Origin: Woeseiaceae bacterium
GTDB lineage: Bacteria > Pseudomonadota > Gammaproteobacteria > Steroidobacterales > Woeseiaceae
Length of the DNA: 64,000 nt
Direction of reading: 5' to 3'
Assembly: GCA_021773035.1 (NCBI GenBank)
Contig: JAJFKU010000074.1
Span: forward strand, 19,771-83,770
Below the pieces are notes generated by a model that searched no databases, was not told the origin of the DNA, and worked only from the letters and a program-made list of their open reading frames with translations. The position numbers and the translations under genes were made by a program. Shown here one piece after another: positions 35,859 to 45,022 of this stretch; position 1 is the stretch's first letter, and each line of letters begins with the position of its first letter.

Positions 35859-37249
35859 AAGGACTCCAGCGTTTTCTTATCGACTTTTCCCGATGATCGT
35901 TTGGGCAGAGCATCGAGTCTGCTTATCTCCTGCGGGATTTTGTAAGGCGCCAGGTTTTCCGCGCACCATCGCTGCAGCGACTCGTCGCTGGCATTGCCGG
36001 CGACGAACGCCCTGACGATCTGACCACGTGCTGTGTCGTTAACGCCGATGACGGCCGCTTCTGCGACCTCCGGATGCGCAAGCAGCGCGGCCTCGATCTC
36101 CGCAGGGTAAATGTTCACGCCGCCGCGAATAATGACGTCCTTGTCGCGCCCGCGAAGTGCAATGTGGCCGGACTCCAGCCTTTCTGCGAGGTCGCCCGGG
36201 TAGAACCAGCCGCCGACCGCCGCCTGTTGCTCGTTGCCATCGCCGTCCAGATAGCGGGTTGCGACTCCCGGGCCGCGATATCGTAGCCGACCGACCGTGC
36301 CGGTACCGACCTCGGCGTCCTCGGCATCGACGATTTCAACGGTGGTTTTGTATGTCGGCCTGCCGACCGTCGCGGCATACTCCGAAAACTCTGCAGCCGT
36401 CAAAACCGAAATGCCGCCACCTTCGCTGGAAGCATAGTAGCTGAAGAGATTGGGGCAGATTCTTTCTATGACGTCGTGCGCTTCGTCGGCAAACAGGGGT
36501 TCGCCGCTAACGATAAGGTAGTCGAGGTTGCCGAGCAGGGGCGCCTGGCCGTGTTCGTGCAAATCGAACAAGCGGCGCAGCAGGGTTGGCGGTATGAATG
36601 TTGCCGTTACCACGGACCTTGAAAGCACGGCCACTATTTGCGGTGGTTTCATTGGTGGTGGCGCAATCAGTACGGTACCGCCGGCTGCCAGCAGGCTCAT
36701 GCCGAAAGAGCGACCGGCACCAAAGTAAAATGGCGTTAGGATGGCAAAGCAGTCGTCCTGACCGTAGCCGATCGCGTTCCATTGACTGACAAATCGCTGA
36801 TAGAGATTGCCGTGTGTAACGATTGCCCCTTTTGGTTTGCCAGTGGTGCCGGATGACAGCGAAATAAGCAGATCGGCGTCGTCATTGCCGAGCTCGGGCA
36901 ACTGCACGTCGACGTCGACGGACAGATCGTCGTTGTCCGTCAATACGAGCTTCGTATTGAATGCCGTTTCAGCCGAGTGCTTTTCCTTATCGGTCCATCG
37001 ATGATCCATCGGTACGATGACTGCACCAAGTCGCGCGACGGCGAAATGCGCAATCAGGTGAGTCGGATGCTCGGCCATCGACAAGCCAACCCGGTCACTC
37101 GACGAGATGCCCCGGCTGGCCAGGTAACGTGCGATTCTCTCGACCTCGGACCATGTTTCTGCGTAGCTAAGCGACTGGTCGCGATAGAGAATGGCCGCCT
37201 TGTCAGGAGTGTTTTTCGCGTTGTCGCGGAGGACGCCCGCCAGATTCAT
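35855..37249 (-). CDS. Class I acyl-CoA ligase (AMP-forming)
   Basis: A 464-residue adenylate-forming enzyme. The phosphate loop LISLSSGTTGKPKGAIV lies near residue 137; GWFYPGDLAERLESGHIALRGRDKDVIIRGG carries the Y-x-x-G-D and hinge motifs; and KIPQEISRLDALPKRSSGKV has the catalytic C-terminal Lys. It is shorter than typical members (about 520-550) because the N-terminal and inter-motif loops are compact. It activates a carboxylic acid with ATP and CoA. It overlaps the cpcT-like gene downstream by 4 bases and follows the amidohydrolase gene by 8. Confidence 0.88.
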   Translation of the reverse strand: MNLAGVLRDNAKNTPDKAAILYRDQSLSYAETWSEVERIARYLASRGISSSDRVGLSMAEHPTHLIAHFAVARLGAVIVPMDHRWTDKEKHSAETAFNTKLVLTDNDDLSVDVDVQLPELGNDDADLLISLSSGTTGKPKGAIVTHGNLYQRFVSQWNAIGYGQDDCFAILTPFYFGAGRSFGMSLLAAGGTVLIAPPPMKPPQIVAVLSRSVVTATFIPPTLLRRLFDLHEHGQAPLLGNLDYLIVSGEPLFADEAHDVIERICPNLFSYYASSEGGGISVLTAAEFSEYAATVGRPTYKTTVEIVDAEDAEVGTGTVGRLRYRGPGVATRYLDGDGNEQQAAVGGWFYPGDLAERLESGHIALRGRDKDVIIRGGVNIYPAEIEAALLAHPEVAEAAVIGVNDTARGQIVRAFVAGNASDESLQRWCAENLAPYKIPQEISRLDALPKRSSGKVDKKTLESL

Positions 37250-37257
37250 CGGAGTCC

Positions 37258-38124
37258 CTATTCGAGGCCGTAGATGGCACGAACGTTATCGCGCAGTAAC
37301 TTCTGCATAACTTCAGGCTTGAAGTTCAAGTCGCGGATTTCCTGCATTGTGCGAGCGAAGTCGAGCACCGGGAAGTCGGTACCGAAAATGACCTTGTTCT
37401 GACCATAGCTGTTGATGTAGCGGACGAAACTGTCCGGCCAGTATTTCGGGCTGTGTGCGTCGCAGCCGATAAAAACGTTCTCGTGCTTCCAGGCCATCGC
37501 AATCATTTCATCGGTCCAGGGGATGCCGACGTGAATGCCGATGAGCTTCAGCTCAGGAAAGTCGCAGGCAACAGCGTCCAGCGTAATTGGCTGGCCGACA
37601 CTGCGACAGCGGTAGTCTTTGGAATAAATCATCGACTGGCCGACCTGCAGTTGAACCGGCACGCCGAGTTCAACGCACTTGGCGTAGAAGGGATAGTATT
37701 TGGCGTGATCGGGCGCCAGCTCGAACCAGTGCGGATAGAGGTGCGCGCCGATGAAGCCGAGTTCCCTGACAGCATGCTCAAGCTCACGCACACCATCCAT
37801 GCCGGTAAAAGGATCGATGCCGATAAGGCCTGAGAATCGATCGGGATACGCGCTCACCGCGTCGGCGACGACCTTCGGCGGCATGTGGTAGCAGCCCTTT
37901 AGCCCGGGCCGGCCGGACTTGGCGGCGATCAGAAAAGCATGCTCGATGTCCGCAGCATCCATACGCGCAATCATTTCTTCGAGGCTGAGTCCGGCCATCA
38001 GGCTGTTCTCCGCTTTCATCTTGCCGGTGAAGAACTCGTCGCCCCAGTCGGGCCGATGGGACAGGGCCTCTTCGGTCCAGATGTTGACGACGGCATCGAT
38101 TGCCTTGATGGAACGCTCAGTCAT
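37258..38124 (-). CDS. Amidohydrolase-2 family protein lacking the first HxH
   Basis: A 288-residue TIM-barrel protein of the ACMSD-type amidohydrolase family. GAHLYPHWFELAP, LIGIHVGIPWTDEM, VFIGCDAHSPKYWPDSF and the terminal VIFGTDFPVL (catalytic-type Asp) are typical. The usual N-terminal metal pair D-x-H-x-H reads IDAVVNIW, so both His are gone. Relatives are decarboxylases, hydratases or hydrolases of ring-derived acids. With the missing pair it may bind metal differently or none. Its start overlaps the HMG-CoA-lyase-like gene by 8 bases. Confidence 0.8.
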   Translation of the reverse strand: MTERSIKAIDAVVNIWTEEALSHRPDWGDEFFTGKMKAENSLMAGLSLEEMIARMDAADIEHAFLIAAKSGRPGLKGCYHMPPKVVADAVSAYPDRFSGLIGIDPFTGMDGVRELEHAVRELGFIGAHLYPHWFELAPDHAKYYPFYAKCVELGVPVQLQVGQSMIYSKDYRCRSVGQPITLDAVACDFPELKLIGIHVGIPWTDEMIAMAWKHENVFIGCDAHSPKYWPDSFVRYINSYGQNKVIFGTDFPVLDFARTMQEIRDLNFKPEVMQKLLRDNVRAIYGLE

Positions 38125-39055
38125 TTCGTTTTTCGCCTTTTCTGAAACCTTTGGGCAGGCCGGCGTCGGGGGTGAACCCGTACAATGGTTCGTCCGGCAA
38201 TGCGGTCCTCAGTATATTACGAACGTCGAGCAGTTTATCGATATCGATACCGGTGTTGAGCCCCATTGCCTCCAGCATGAATACCAGGTCCTCGGTAACG
38301 ATATTGCCGCTTGCTCCGGGCGCGAACGGACAGCCGCCGATACCGCCCAGCGAGCTGTCGATCGTTGTAATGCCCTCTTCTATAGCCGCAAGCGCATTCG
38401 CAAGCCCGAGACCGCGGGTGTTGTGCAGGTGAACGCCGGTAATGTTCTCAGCACCGATCGCCGATTGTACTTTGCGCAGCAGTCGCCGTACTTGCTGCGG
38501 GTTCGCATAGCCGGTCGTATCGGACAGCCCGACTTCCGCCACACCACAGCGCATGAGTTTTTCCGCTGAGCGGACGACGAGGTCTTCGCTGACCGCACCC
38601 TCGATAGTGCAGCCGAACGCGGTGGACAGGCCTGCCTCGAAATGCGGCGGAGATTCCTGAGCGGCGACCAGTTCGGCGATCCGGGTCACCTCGTCAAACA
38701 TCTGCTGATGGTTTCGCCGTACGTTTTTCAGGCTGTGGGTTTCGCTGACGGAGAACGGAATCGAAATCTTGTGCGCCCCGGAGGCGATCGCACCTTCGGC
38801 ACCGCGCAGATTGGGGACGAGTACGGCAACGTTGAGGTTTGTTAACGTCAGCGCCGCCGCCACAACCTCGGCGGTATCGGCCATCTGTGGCAAAATCGAT
38901 GGCGGCACAAAGGAACCGACTTCGATCTCCCTGAAACCAGCGTCCGCCTGCGCTCTGACCCAGGCGTTCTTGATCTCGGTTGGCAGTATCGCGGCTATGC
39001 TCTGCAGGCCGTCACGGGGGCCGACTTCGCTCACTAAAATGTCTATATCTTTCAT
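38117..39055 (-). CDS. HMG-CoA-lyase-like enzyme (DRE-TIM)
   Basis: A 312-residue DRE-TIM metallolyase. It begins with VSEVGPRDGLQ, the D-R-E type active-site motif; HLHNTRGLGLANALAA provides the metal-binding His pair; and GGCPFAPGASGNIVTED carries the signature Cys of HMG-CoA lyases. Such enzymes cleave 3-hydroxy-3-methylglutaryl-CoA, and related ones cleave other substituted hydroxyacyl-CoA esters. No leucine-degradation partners (liu genes) are nearby; instead a CoA-transferase gene is divergent, with a LeuCD-like hydratase beyond. I infer cleavage of a substituted malyl-type CoA ester. It is the first gene of its operon, next to operator site B. Confidence 0.88.
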   Translation of the reverse strand: MKDIDILVSEVGPRDGLQSIAAILPTEIKNAWVRAQADAGFREIEVGSFVPPSILPQMADTAEVVAAALTLTNLNVAVLVPNLRGAEGAIASGAHKISIPFSVSETHSLKNVRRNHQQMFDEVTRIAELVAAQESPPHFEAGLSTAFGCTIEGAVSEDLVVRSAEKLMRCGVAEVGLSDTTGYANPQQVRRLLRKVQSAIGAENITGVHLHNTRGLGLANALAAIEEGITTIDSSLGGIGGCPFAPGASGNIVTEDLVFMLEAMGLNTGIDIDKLLDVRNILRTALPDEPLYGFTPDAGLPKGFRKGEKRND

Positions 39056-39101
39056 CAGATATTACTTAATAAAACAATGTCTTGCAGGTAGATGCATTAA
39101 A

Positions 39102-39117
39102 GATATAATATTATACC
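39102..39117. promoter_or_regulatory. Operator-like site B
   Basis: GATATAATATTATACC contains a perfect 12-base palindrome TATAATATTATA (39104-39115) between the divergent lyase and CoA-transferase genes. Read in reverse, it shares GGTATAAT followed by TATAT and TAAT with site D at 48364. It is the least similar to the ATTGTTATATT core of the other sites. Confidence 0.5.
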
Positions 39118-39145
39118 AAATAAGAAGAGGCTAATTGGAAAGTTT

Positions 39146-40348
39146 GTGAGTAAACCGCCGCAAGCAATGCTGCCGCTCAACGGCATTCGTGTTATCGAGT
39201 TTTCGCACATGGTCATGGGACCATCGGCGGGCCTCGTGCTGGCGGATATGGGCGCGGACGTCATTCGGGTCGAGCCCATTTCGGGCGATAAGACGCGGAC
39301 GCTGAAGGGCTCGGGTGCCGGCTATTTCGCGATGTATAACCGCAACAAGAAGAGCATCTGCCTCGACCTCAAATCGCAGCAAGGCGCGAAGATCGCCCGC
39401 GACCTCGTTGCCGACGCCGATGTGCTGATCGAGAACTTTCGGCCCGGTGCGATGGATCGCCTCGGACTGGATTACGCAGCGCTCAGCGAAACCAACCCGA
39501 AACTGGTGTATTGCTCGACACACGGTTTTCTGGACGGACCCTATGAGCACCGGACCGCCCTGGATGAGGTCGCTCAGATGATGGGTGGTCTGGCCTATAT
39601 GACGGGGCCACCGGGTCAGCCGCTGCGGGCAGGTGCATCGGTCATCGACGTCCTGGGCGGCGTCTGGGGCGTAGTGGGCGTGCTTGCCGCGCTGCTGGAG
39701 CGTCAACACAGCGGCAAGGGCCGCCATATTAAGAGTGCGCTGTACGAAAGTACTGCGTTTCTCGTAGGGCAGCACATGGCGCAGTTCGCCGTAACCGGTA
39801 CGCCGGCGGCACCGATGCCGGCACGCATCTCTGCATGGGCGATCTACGACGTGTTTACGACCAGCGACGATGAAAAAGTATTCGTCGGCGTCGTTAGTGA
39901 TTCGCAGTGGATAACATTCTGCGAGTCGTTCGGTTTTGACGAATTGCTGGCCGACCAACGACTTCGGGAAAACAATGCGCGAGTTGCGGACCGCGAATGC
40001 ATTATTCCGCTGGTGCAGGCGCGGTTTCTCACCATGACACGCGACGATCTAATGAGTCGCCTCGAATCGAGCGGCTTGCCGTTCGCGCCGATCTCGAAAC
40101 CGGAGGAGATGCTTGATGACCCGCACCTCAACGAATCGGGTGGTTTGCTGGAGATGACGTTGCCGGACGGGAAGGCTGTGAAGCTGCCGGCGATGCCGTT
40201 CGAAATGGACGGACAGAAATTCGATGTTCGGCTGAATCCACCGCGTTCCGGTGAGCATACTTTGGAGGTGCTGAACGACTTGGGTTACAGCGCAGAGGAA
40301 ATCGAGTCCTTGCTGCAATCCGGCGCCGTGTCCGGAGAGCGCGGCTGA
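39146..40348 (+). CDS. Class III (CaiB/BaiF) CoA-transferase, second copy
   Basis: A 400-residue family III CoA-transferase. It starts LNGIRVIEFSHMVMGPSAGL, has MGADVIRVEP, and the catalytic Asp is D168 in AGASVIDVLGGVWG. The start is GTG at 39146 after GGAAAG. It is about as long as the copy at 25854 but clearly diverged, so it likely uses a different acid. It is monocistronic, divergent from the HMG-CoA-lyase-like gene and ending 2 bases before the stop of the LeuD-like gene. CoA transfer to a substituted malate followed by lyase cleavage is the natural reading of this trio (inference). Confidence 0.9.
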   Translation: MSKPPQAMLPLNGIRVIEFSHMVMGPSAGLVLADMGADVIRVEPISGDKTRTLKGSGAGYFAMYNRNKKSICLDLKSQQGAKIARDLVADADVLIENFRPGAMDRLGLDYAALSETNPKLVYCSTHGFLDGPYEHRTALDEVAQMMGGLAYMTGPPGQPLRAGASVIDVLGGVWGVVGVLAALLERQHSGKGRHIKSALYESTAFLVGQHMAQFAVTGTPAAPMPARISAWAIYDVFTTSDDEKVFVGVVSDSQWITFCESFGFDELLADQRLRENNARVADRECIIPLVQARFLTMTRDDLMSRLESSGLPFAPISKPEEMLDDPHLNESGGLLEMTLPDGKAVKLPAMPFEMDGQKFDVRLNPPRSGEHTLEVLNDLGYSAEEIESLLQSGAVSGERG

Positions 40349-40349
40349 T

Positions 40350-40976
40350 CTAAAGGTAGGCCCAGGGGCGCGTCTTCTTGTCGCTTTCTGTGAATCGTGC
40401 AATCTGGTCTTCGTGCTGTATCGTGTATTCGATGTGATCGAGCCCGTTCAGCAGCATATTGCGGTCCGACTCTGCGATGTGAAAGGAAAACACCTCTCCG
40501 CTCGGCGCCTGTACTTCGCCTTTCTCCAGATCGATCAACACGCGATTCGACTGCGGTGCGGGAGCAGTGCTCTGCGCAAGCAAATCAATCTGTTCGGCCG
40601 GTAGTTCGATGGCCAGGAGACCGTTGCGGGCGCAGTTTCGTAAAAAGATACGGCCGAAGCTCTTGGCGATAATGGCGCGGATACCGTAGTCGCAAAGCGC
40701 CCAGACAGCATGTTCGCGCGAGGATCCGCAGCCCCAGTTTTCGCCGCCAAGCATGACCGATGCTTCGCAGTACTCGGGCTTGTTGAGAACGAAGTTCTTG
40801 CGCAGACCGACCTTCTTCATGCCGTCGTAGTTGTAGCGTGACCCGGCGAAGAGACCATCGCCCAGACCGTGCTTGCTGACGCGCTTCATTTCACGCGACG
40901 GAATGATCTGATCCGTGTCCACATTATCGACAATGATCGGCGCGACTACGCCGATGTGCTGAGTAAACGGGCGCAT
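40350..40976 (-). CDS. leuD: 3-isopropylmalate dehydratase-like small subunit
   Basis: A 208-residue LeuD-type swivel domain. DTDQIIPSREMK near residue 20 and LGGENWGCGSSREHAVWAL (about 77-95) are the conserved substrate and phosphate-binding loops, with SFGRIFLRNCARNGLLAI following. Its ATG overlaps the stop of the large-subunit gene (TGATG). There is no leuA or leuB here and the genes sit behind a TonB receptor, so the natural substrate is probably not isopropylmalate; an alkyl-maleate, citraconate or similar is more likely. The symbol reflects the family only. Confidence 0.85.
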   Translation of the reverse strand: MRPFTQHIGVVAPIIVDNVDTDQIIPSREMKRVSKHGLGDGLFAGSRYNYDGMKKVGLRKNFVLNKPEYCEASVMLGGENWGCGSSREHAVWALCDYGIRAIIAKSFGRIFLRNCARNGLLAIELPAEQIDLLAQSTAPAPQSNRVLIDLEKGEVQAPSGEVFSFHIAESDRNMLLNGLDHIEYTIQHEDQIARFTESDKKTRPWAYL

Positions 40977-42379
40977 CAGCTCATCTCGCGCACGTCAGCG
41001 ATACGGCCTGCGATTGCTGCGGCAGCCACCGATGCGGGGCTGGCAAGATGAGAGCGTGTCTTGCGCCCCTGTCGGCCACGGAAATTCCGATTGGTGCTGG
41101 TGACAACCCGCTGTTCGGGCCCAAAGCTCTCTCCGCCGGCGTTGAAGCACAGCGAGCATCCTGGTTCGCGCCATTCGAAGCCGGCGTCGAGGAATATTTC
41201 GTCAATTCCTTCCGCTTCCGCAGCCTCTTTTATCAATCTCGATCCTGGTGTGCATATCGCGCGAACGTGTTTTGCTACCTTCTTGCCGTCCAGTATCGTG
41301 GCTGCTGCGCGCAAATCGCTTAGTCGTGCGTTAGTGCATGAACCAATAAAGGCTCCGTCGATTGGCAGGCCGATCAGTGCCTGCCCGGGTTCGAGTCCCA
41401 TGTACTCCATGGCGCTTCGCATTTGATCCCGTGTCTCTTCGCTGACGGCGTGGTCGAGTTCCGGAACAACAGCCGTGACCGGTATCGAGTGTTCCGGGCT
41501 GGTTCCCCAGCTTATCGTCGGTGCGATATCGGCGCAGTCAATGCTGATCTCCTTATCGAACACGGCATCGCTATCCGATTGCAGCGAATTCCAGAATTCA
41601 AGGCTTTGCTGCCAGGCTTCTCCCGCAGGTGCATAAGGTCTTCCCTGCACATACGAGATCGTTTTCTCGTCGGGCGCGATAATTCCGGTGAATGCCGAAA
41701 ACTCGACCGCCATATTGCACAACGTGAAACGTGCCTCAATGTCGAGCGCTTCGACGGCCGGGCCGGCGTATTCCATCGCATGGCCGCGGGCTCCCGATGC
41801 CGTGTATTTGCCGATCAGATGCAGCACCATGTCTTTCGCCGTCACTCCGGGCCGTAACTCGCCGTCGAACCGGACTCGCAGCTGTTTTGGTTTCACAGCG
41901 CGCAGCGTCTCTGTCGCCAATGCGTGTTCGCAGTCGCTGGTGCCCACACCCCAGCCGATAGCTCCCAGCCCGCCGAGCGTGCAGGTGTGGCTGTCGGGGC
42001 AGGCGGCGACCAGGCCGGGCAAAGTGATGCCCTGTTCGGCGGAGATGATGTGCGTGATGCCGTGGCGTGGGTCATTGATATCGAACAGCGTGAGACCGGC
42101 GTCGTTGGCTTCAACACGCATGGTTTTTATGAACTCTTCGCCGCCGGGCATGAGCGTCGAATCGCCGCGGCCGGGCAACGTGTCGACGATATGATCCATC
42201 GTTGCGAATACGTGCGCAGGATTGCGGACCGGCCGGCCCTGATCCTTAAGACTGGTCAGCGCGATGCTGCCGGTGCGTTCGTGGATGAATATGCGGTCGA
42301 GGTAGATGAGACTGGTGCCGTCATCGAGTTCCTTGACGACGTGAGAGTCCCAGATCTTGTCGAATAGTGTTTGCTTCAT
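40976..42379 (-). CDS. leuC: 3-isopropylmalate dehydratase-like large subunit
   Basis: A 467-residue aconitase-family protein. The 4Fe-4S ligands are C348 (FIGSCTNARL), C408 and C411 (EPGCSLCFNAGG), nearly the positions of E. coli LeuC. After the last two Cys the authentic LeuC sequence C-L-A-M-N-P-D is C-F-N-A-G-G-E here, a change next to the active site that supports a different substrate. H131 in the PDSHTCT loop is kept. It hydrates or dehydrates a substituted malate/maleate pair with its small subunit. It is the second gene of the TonB receptor operon. Confidence 0.87.
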   Translation of the reverse strand: MKQTLFDKIWDSHVVKELDDGTSLIYLDRIFIHERTGSIALTSLKDQGRPVRNPAHVFATMDHIVDTLPGRGDSTLMPGGEEFIKTMRVEANDAGLTLFDINDPRHGITHIISAEQGITLPGLVAACPDSHTCTLGGLGAIGWGVGTSDCEHALATETLRAVKPKQLRVRFDGELRPGVTAKDMVLHLIGKYTASGARGHAMEYAGPAVEALDIEARFTLCNMAVEFSAFTGIIAPDEKTISYVQGRPYAPAGEAWQQSLEFWNSLQSDSDAVFDKEISIDCADIAPTISWGTSPEHSIPVTAVVPELDHAVSEETRDQMRSAMEYMGLEPGQALIGLPIDGAFIGSCTNARLSDLRAAATILDGKKVAKHVRAICTPGSRLIKEAAEAEGIDEIFLDAGFEWREPGCSLCFNAGGESFGPEQRVVTSTNRNFRGRQGRKTRSHLASPASVAAAAIAGRIADVREMS

Positions 42380-42386
42380 AACAAGC

Positions 42387-42414
42387 GGTCCCCGGCAGTA
42401 AGCCGCCGGGGACC
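42387..42414. other. Hairpin between the TonB receptor and LeuC-like genes
   Basis: GGTCCCCGGC (42387-42396) pairs perfectly with GCCGGGGACC (42405-42414) around an 8-base loop. No proper T-run follows on the minus strand (only GCTTGTT), so it is more likely an RNA-stability element or partial terminator that lowers expression of the hydratase genes relative to the receptor. Confidence 0.5.
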
Positions 42415-42433
42415 GAATCGTCCGCCGCGGGCA

Positions 42434-44968
42434 TTACTTGCCGAATCGTAAATCGAACTCGATACCGATATTGCGTCCGCGGCGCATGTCACCGAAGAAT
42501 GCGCGCGGAAAGTTTGTCGAACAGGTTGACGACGTGCAGCTGCCCGCTGGCGCCCCGGCAGCGGCGGTGTCAACCATACTGCCAAACAGGCCGCTTGCAT
42601 AGATACTCAGCAACGGGTCCTGCAACCAACGGGTGACCATAGAAGGCGCGTCTTCGTCGGTCAGGTTGCGGCCGTAGATTTTCGCTGTCCAGTTTTCGCC
42701 GGAGACCCCGAACTGCAGATCGACGATCGAAGCTTCCGGGACCCATGCCAGATTGTGAACCTGTACCGGCTTCTTATCCTCCCAGGAATAGTTCAGGTTG
42801 GCAAAGAACTCCCGGTCACCACCCAGGGGACGGTTGAAGTCCAGAAAGGCGCTAAACTGATTCTCTGAACTCAGCGGGTACTGGTTGCCGACGATCGAAC
42901 CGGTGCCGTTACCGTTAACGTCGTTACCCGTGCAGGCAACCGGATCGGTCAGGATGCCGCCGCCCGAGGTCATGGTCCACTCGAATTCATCGCAACCTTC
43001 GGTGAACTCGCTGTCGGCCAGCGCGTAGGTCATGCCGACGGTCACGCTCTCGGTTAGCAGGAGCTTGAGATCGAGTTCGACACCGAAGGTTTCGCCAGAG
43101 CCCTGGTTGGTCACGACCGATGTCGAGTCGCCGGTACCGCCGTCAGCCAGAGGTGTCGTCAGTTGCACGTTCTTCGCATCGATAAAAAATACCGCGGCGT
43201 TGGCGATCAGGCGCCCGTCCAGGGCGGTATTCTTGATGCCGATTTCGAAGTTATCGGACTCTTCCTGCTTGTAGGTGGTTGTTGGTGGTATCAGCGTTGC
43301 GCCATCGGAACCGATAACGCCGCCCGGCTTGTAGCCCTTCGAGAAAACGCCGTACAGCAGCGTGTTTTCGTTGAGGCCGTAGTCGATAGTTATCCTGGGT
43401 GCGACTTCACTGAAGGAGTTCTCAAACGACAGCATCGTGTCGAATTCGTTGCGGCTCTTCTTCTCGTCGAAGTAGCGCAGTTCCAGGGAGGCTGACAGGG
43501 CATCCGTGAAATCGTGCTCAACTGAGGCGAAGAAGGCGATGTTCTCTACGGTTTCCTCGCGTTCGACGGGGTCGATTCCGGCAAAGGTGATATCGCTGAC
43601 TTCCTCTTCCTGATCATACAGGAACGCTCCGAACATCCATCGCGTTGCCCGGTCCGCCGGTGACTGAATCCGTGCCTCTATCGAGTAGTCACTGTAGTCG
43701 TTTACGCCGGAGGCGCAGAATGTGCACTCGACTGTTTCCGGGGCCGGGGGAGCGAACGCATTGTAAATGTAGTTGACGGAACTGTGGTCCGAGTCGGAGC
43801 CCGTCTTGCGGTCTTCGTCTCTGCTGGCCACCGAGGCGACGATTGACCAACCGTTGTTCAGTTCCAGGTCGGCCGACAGCGTGATGTAGGTAATGTCGCG
43901 ATCGACACCCGAAAACGCCACGCCTGCCAGCTCGTTATAGGGGTCACCGCCAGGGAACAGCCCGGGCGGAAAAGCGCCGGGGATGTCGAATCCGGGTAAC
44001 GGAGTATCCGGAATGCCCGGTACCACGACGGTTGTTACGGCAGGCCCGTCGTTCAGCGCAACGGTGTCACCCGGCCTGTTGATTTCGCCGCAATAGTATT
44101 GATTGTTGTTGGTGCTTCCCGTCCAGGTCCAGGCGGCGTTCGAGCGCGTGCCTGGCCTGCAGTTATTCATTTCCGCAGGCTGCAGGAAGAAGGGGCGTGT
44201 ACCGTCGTCATCCTGCTGGTGACTGATACGTGCATTCAACGTGAGTTGGTCTGACGGCCTGAATTCCATTTGTGCACTGACGGATGTGGTTTCCTCGTCG
44301 CCGACGGTCTGCCCGGTCACGACGTTCGTGTATTCGCCATCGTAGCTGTAGTAGCGGCCGGTCAGGCTGGCGGAAACCCTGTCGCCCAGCGGTCCATGCA
44401 CGGTTGCGTAAATTTCCTGATCGTTGTCAGCACCGTAGCGGGCTCTGACCGTGCCACCAAACTCGTCGGCGATACCCTTGGTGACGAAATTGATTGCGCC
44501 GGAATAGGTGTTGCGGCCATAGAGGGCCGCTTGCGGGCCTCGAATTACCTCGACGCGTTCGACGTTTGCCAGATCAAGCGATGACAGGTCCCCGGGGTAA
44601 TAGATGCCGTCGACGAAATACGCTGCGCCCGATTCGACGCCGAACTGCACGCCGGCGAGCACGTTACCCTGACCGCGGATGACCGGCCGGTCGGTGGAGC
44701 GCCCGAAGGCCTTGGCGAAACTCAGTCCCGGCACATAGCGTGCCACGTCTTCGACGCTGCGGATGCCACGATTGGCGATGTCTTCGACGCCGAATGCGGA
44801 GACTGCGAGCGGAACGTCCTGCAGAGATTCGTCGCGTTTACGCGCCGAGACGACAATTTCGTCCAGCGTGGTCGTGGCGCCATCCTGCGCGTACGCCATT
44901 GGCGATGACAGGTAAGTGAATGTAGCAGTGACTGCCAGAACGGCAGTAGTGAGTTTGTTCTTCATCAA
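42434..44968 (-). CDS. TonB-dependent outer-membrane receptor (844 aa)
   Basis: An 844-residue receptor with a signal peptide (about residues 1-27, ending AYAQ), TonB box TLDEIVVSARKRDESLQDVP, a plug with RVEVIRGPQAALYGRNTYSGAINFVTK and a C-terminal strand ending IGIEFDLRFGK. This is the subgroup often tied to uptake of organic molecules other than siderophores. Several CxxC-like and paired Cys in loops may form disulfides. It heads an operon with the LeuCD-like hydratase and is divergent from a CpcT-like gene, with two operator repeats in between. The import substrate is probably that of the catabolic island. Confidence 0.92.
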   Translation of the reverse strand: MMKNKLTTAVLAVTATFTYLSSPMAYAQDGATTTLDEIVVSARKRDESLQDVPLAVSAFGVEDIANRGIRSVEDVARYVPGLSFAKAFGRSTDRPVIRGQGNVLAGVQFGVESGAAYFVDGIYYPGDLSSLDLANVERVEVIRGPQAALYGRNTYSGAINFVTKGIADEFGGTVRARYGADNDQEIYATVHGPLGDRVSASLTGRYYSYDGEYTNVVTGQTVGDEETTSVSAQMEFRPSDQLTLNARISHQQDDDGTRPFFLQPAEMNNCRPGTRSNAAWTWTGSTNNNQYYCGEINRPGDTVALNDGPAVTTVVVPGIPDTPLPGFDIPGAFPPGLFPGGDPYNELAGVAFSGVDRDITYITLSADLELNNGWSIVASVASRDEDRKTGSDSDHSSVNYIYNAFAPPAPETVECTFCASGVNDYSDYSIEARIQSPADRATRWMFGAFLYDQEEEVSDITFAGIDPVEREETVENIAFFASVEHDFTDALSASLELRYFDEKKSRNEFDTMLSFENSFSEVAPRITIDYGLNENTLLYGVFSKGYKPGGVIGSDGATLIPPTTTYKQEESDNFEIGIKNTALDGRLIANAAVFFIDAKNVQLTTPLADGGTGDSTSVVTNQGSGETFGVELDLKLLLTESVTVGMTYALADSEFTEGCDEFEWTMTSGGGILTDPVACTGNDVNGNGTGSIVGNQYPLSSENQFSAFLDFNRPLGGDREFFANLNYSWEDKKPVQVHNLAWVPEASIVDLQFGVSGENWTAKIYGRNLTDEDAPSMVTRWLQDPLLSIYASGLFGSMVDTAAAGAPAGSCTSSTCSTNFPRAFFGDMRRGRNIGIEFDLRFGK

Positions 44969-45022
44969 GCGATCCCCCCTGATTAAGATTTATCGTTGTC
45001 GGTCTGTGCCGATTAGTGTTAA

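Noticed and set aside
40350..42379. Leucine biosynthesis (leuCD) as the role of this gene pair
   Set aside because: No leuA or leuB nearby, an altered sequence after the Fe-S cysteines, and co-transcription with a TonB receptor inside a catabolic regulon argue for another substrate.
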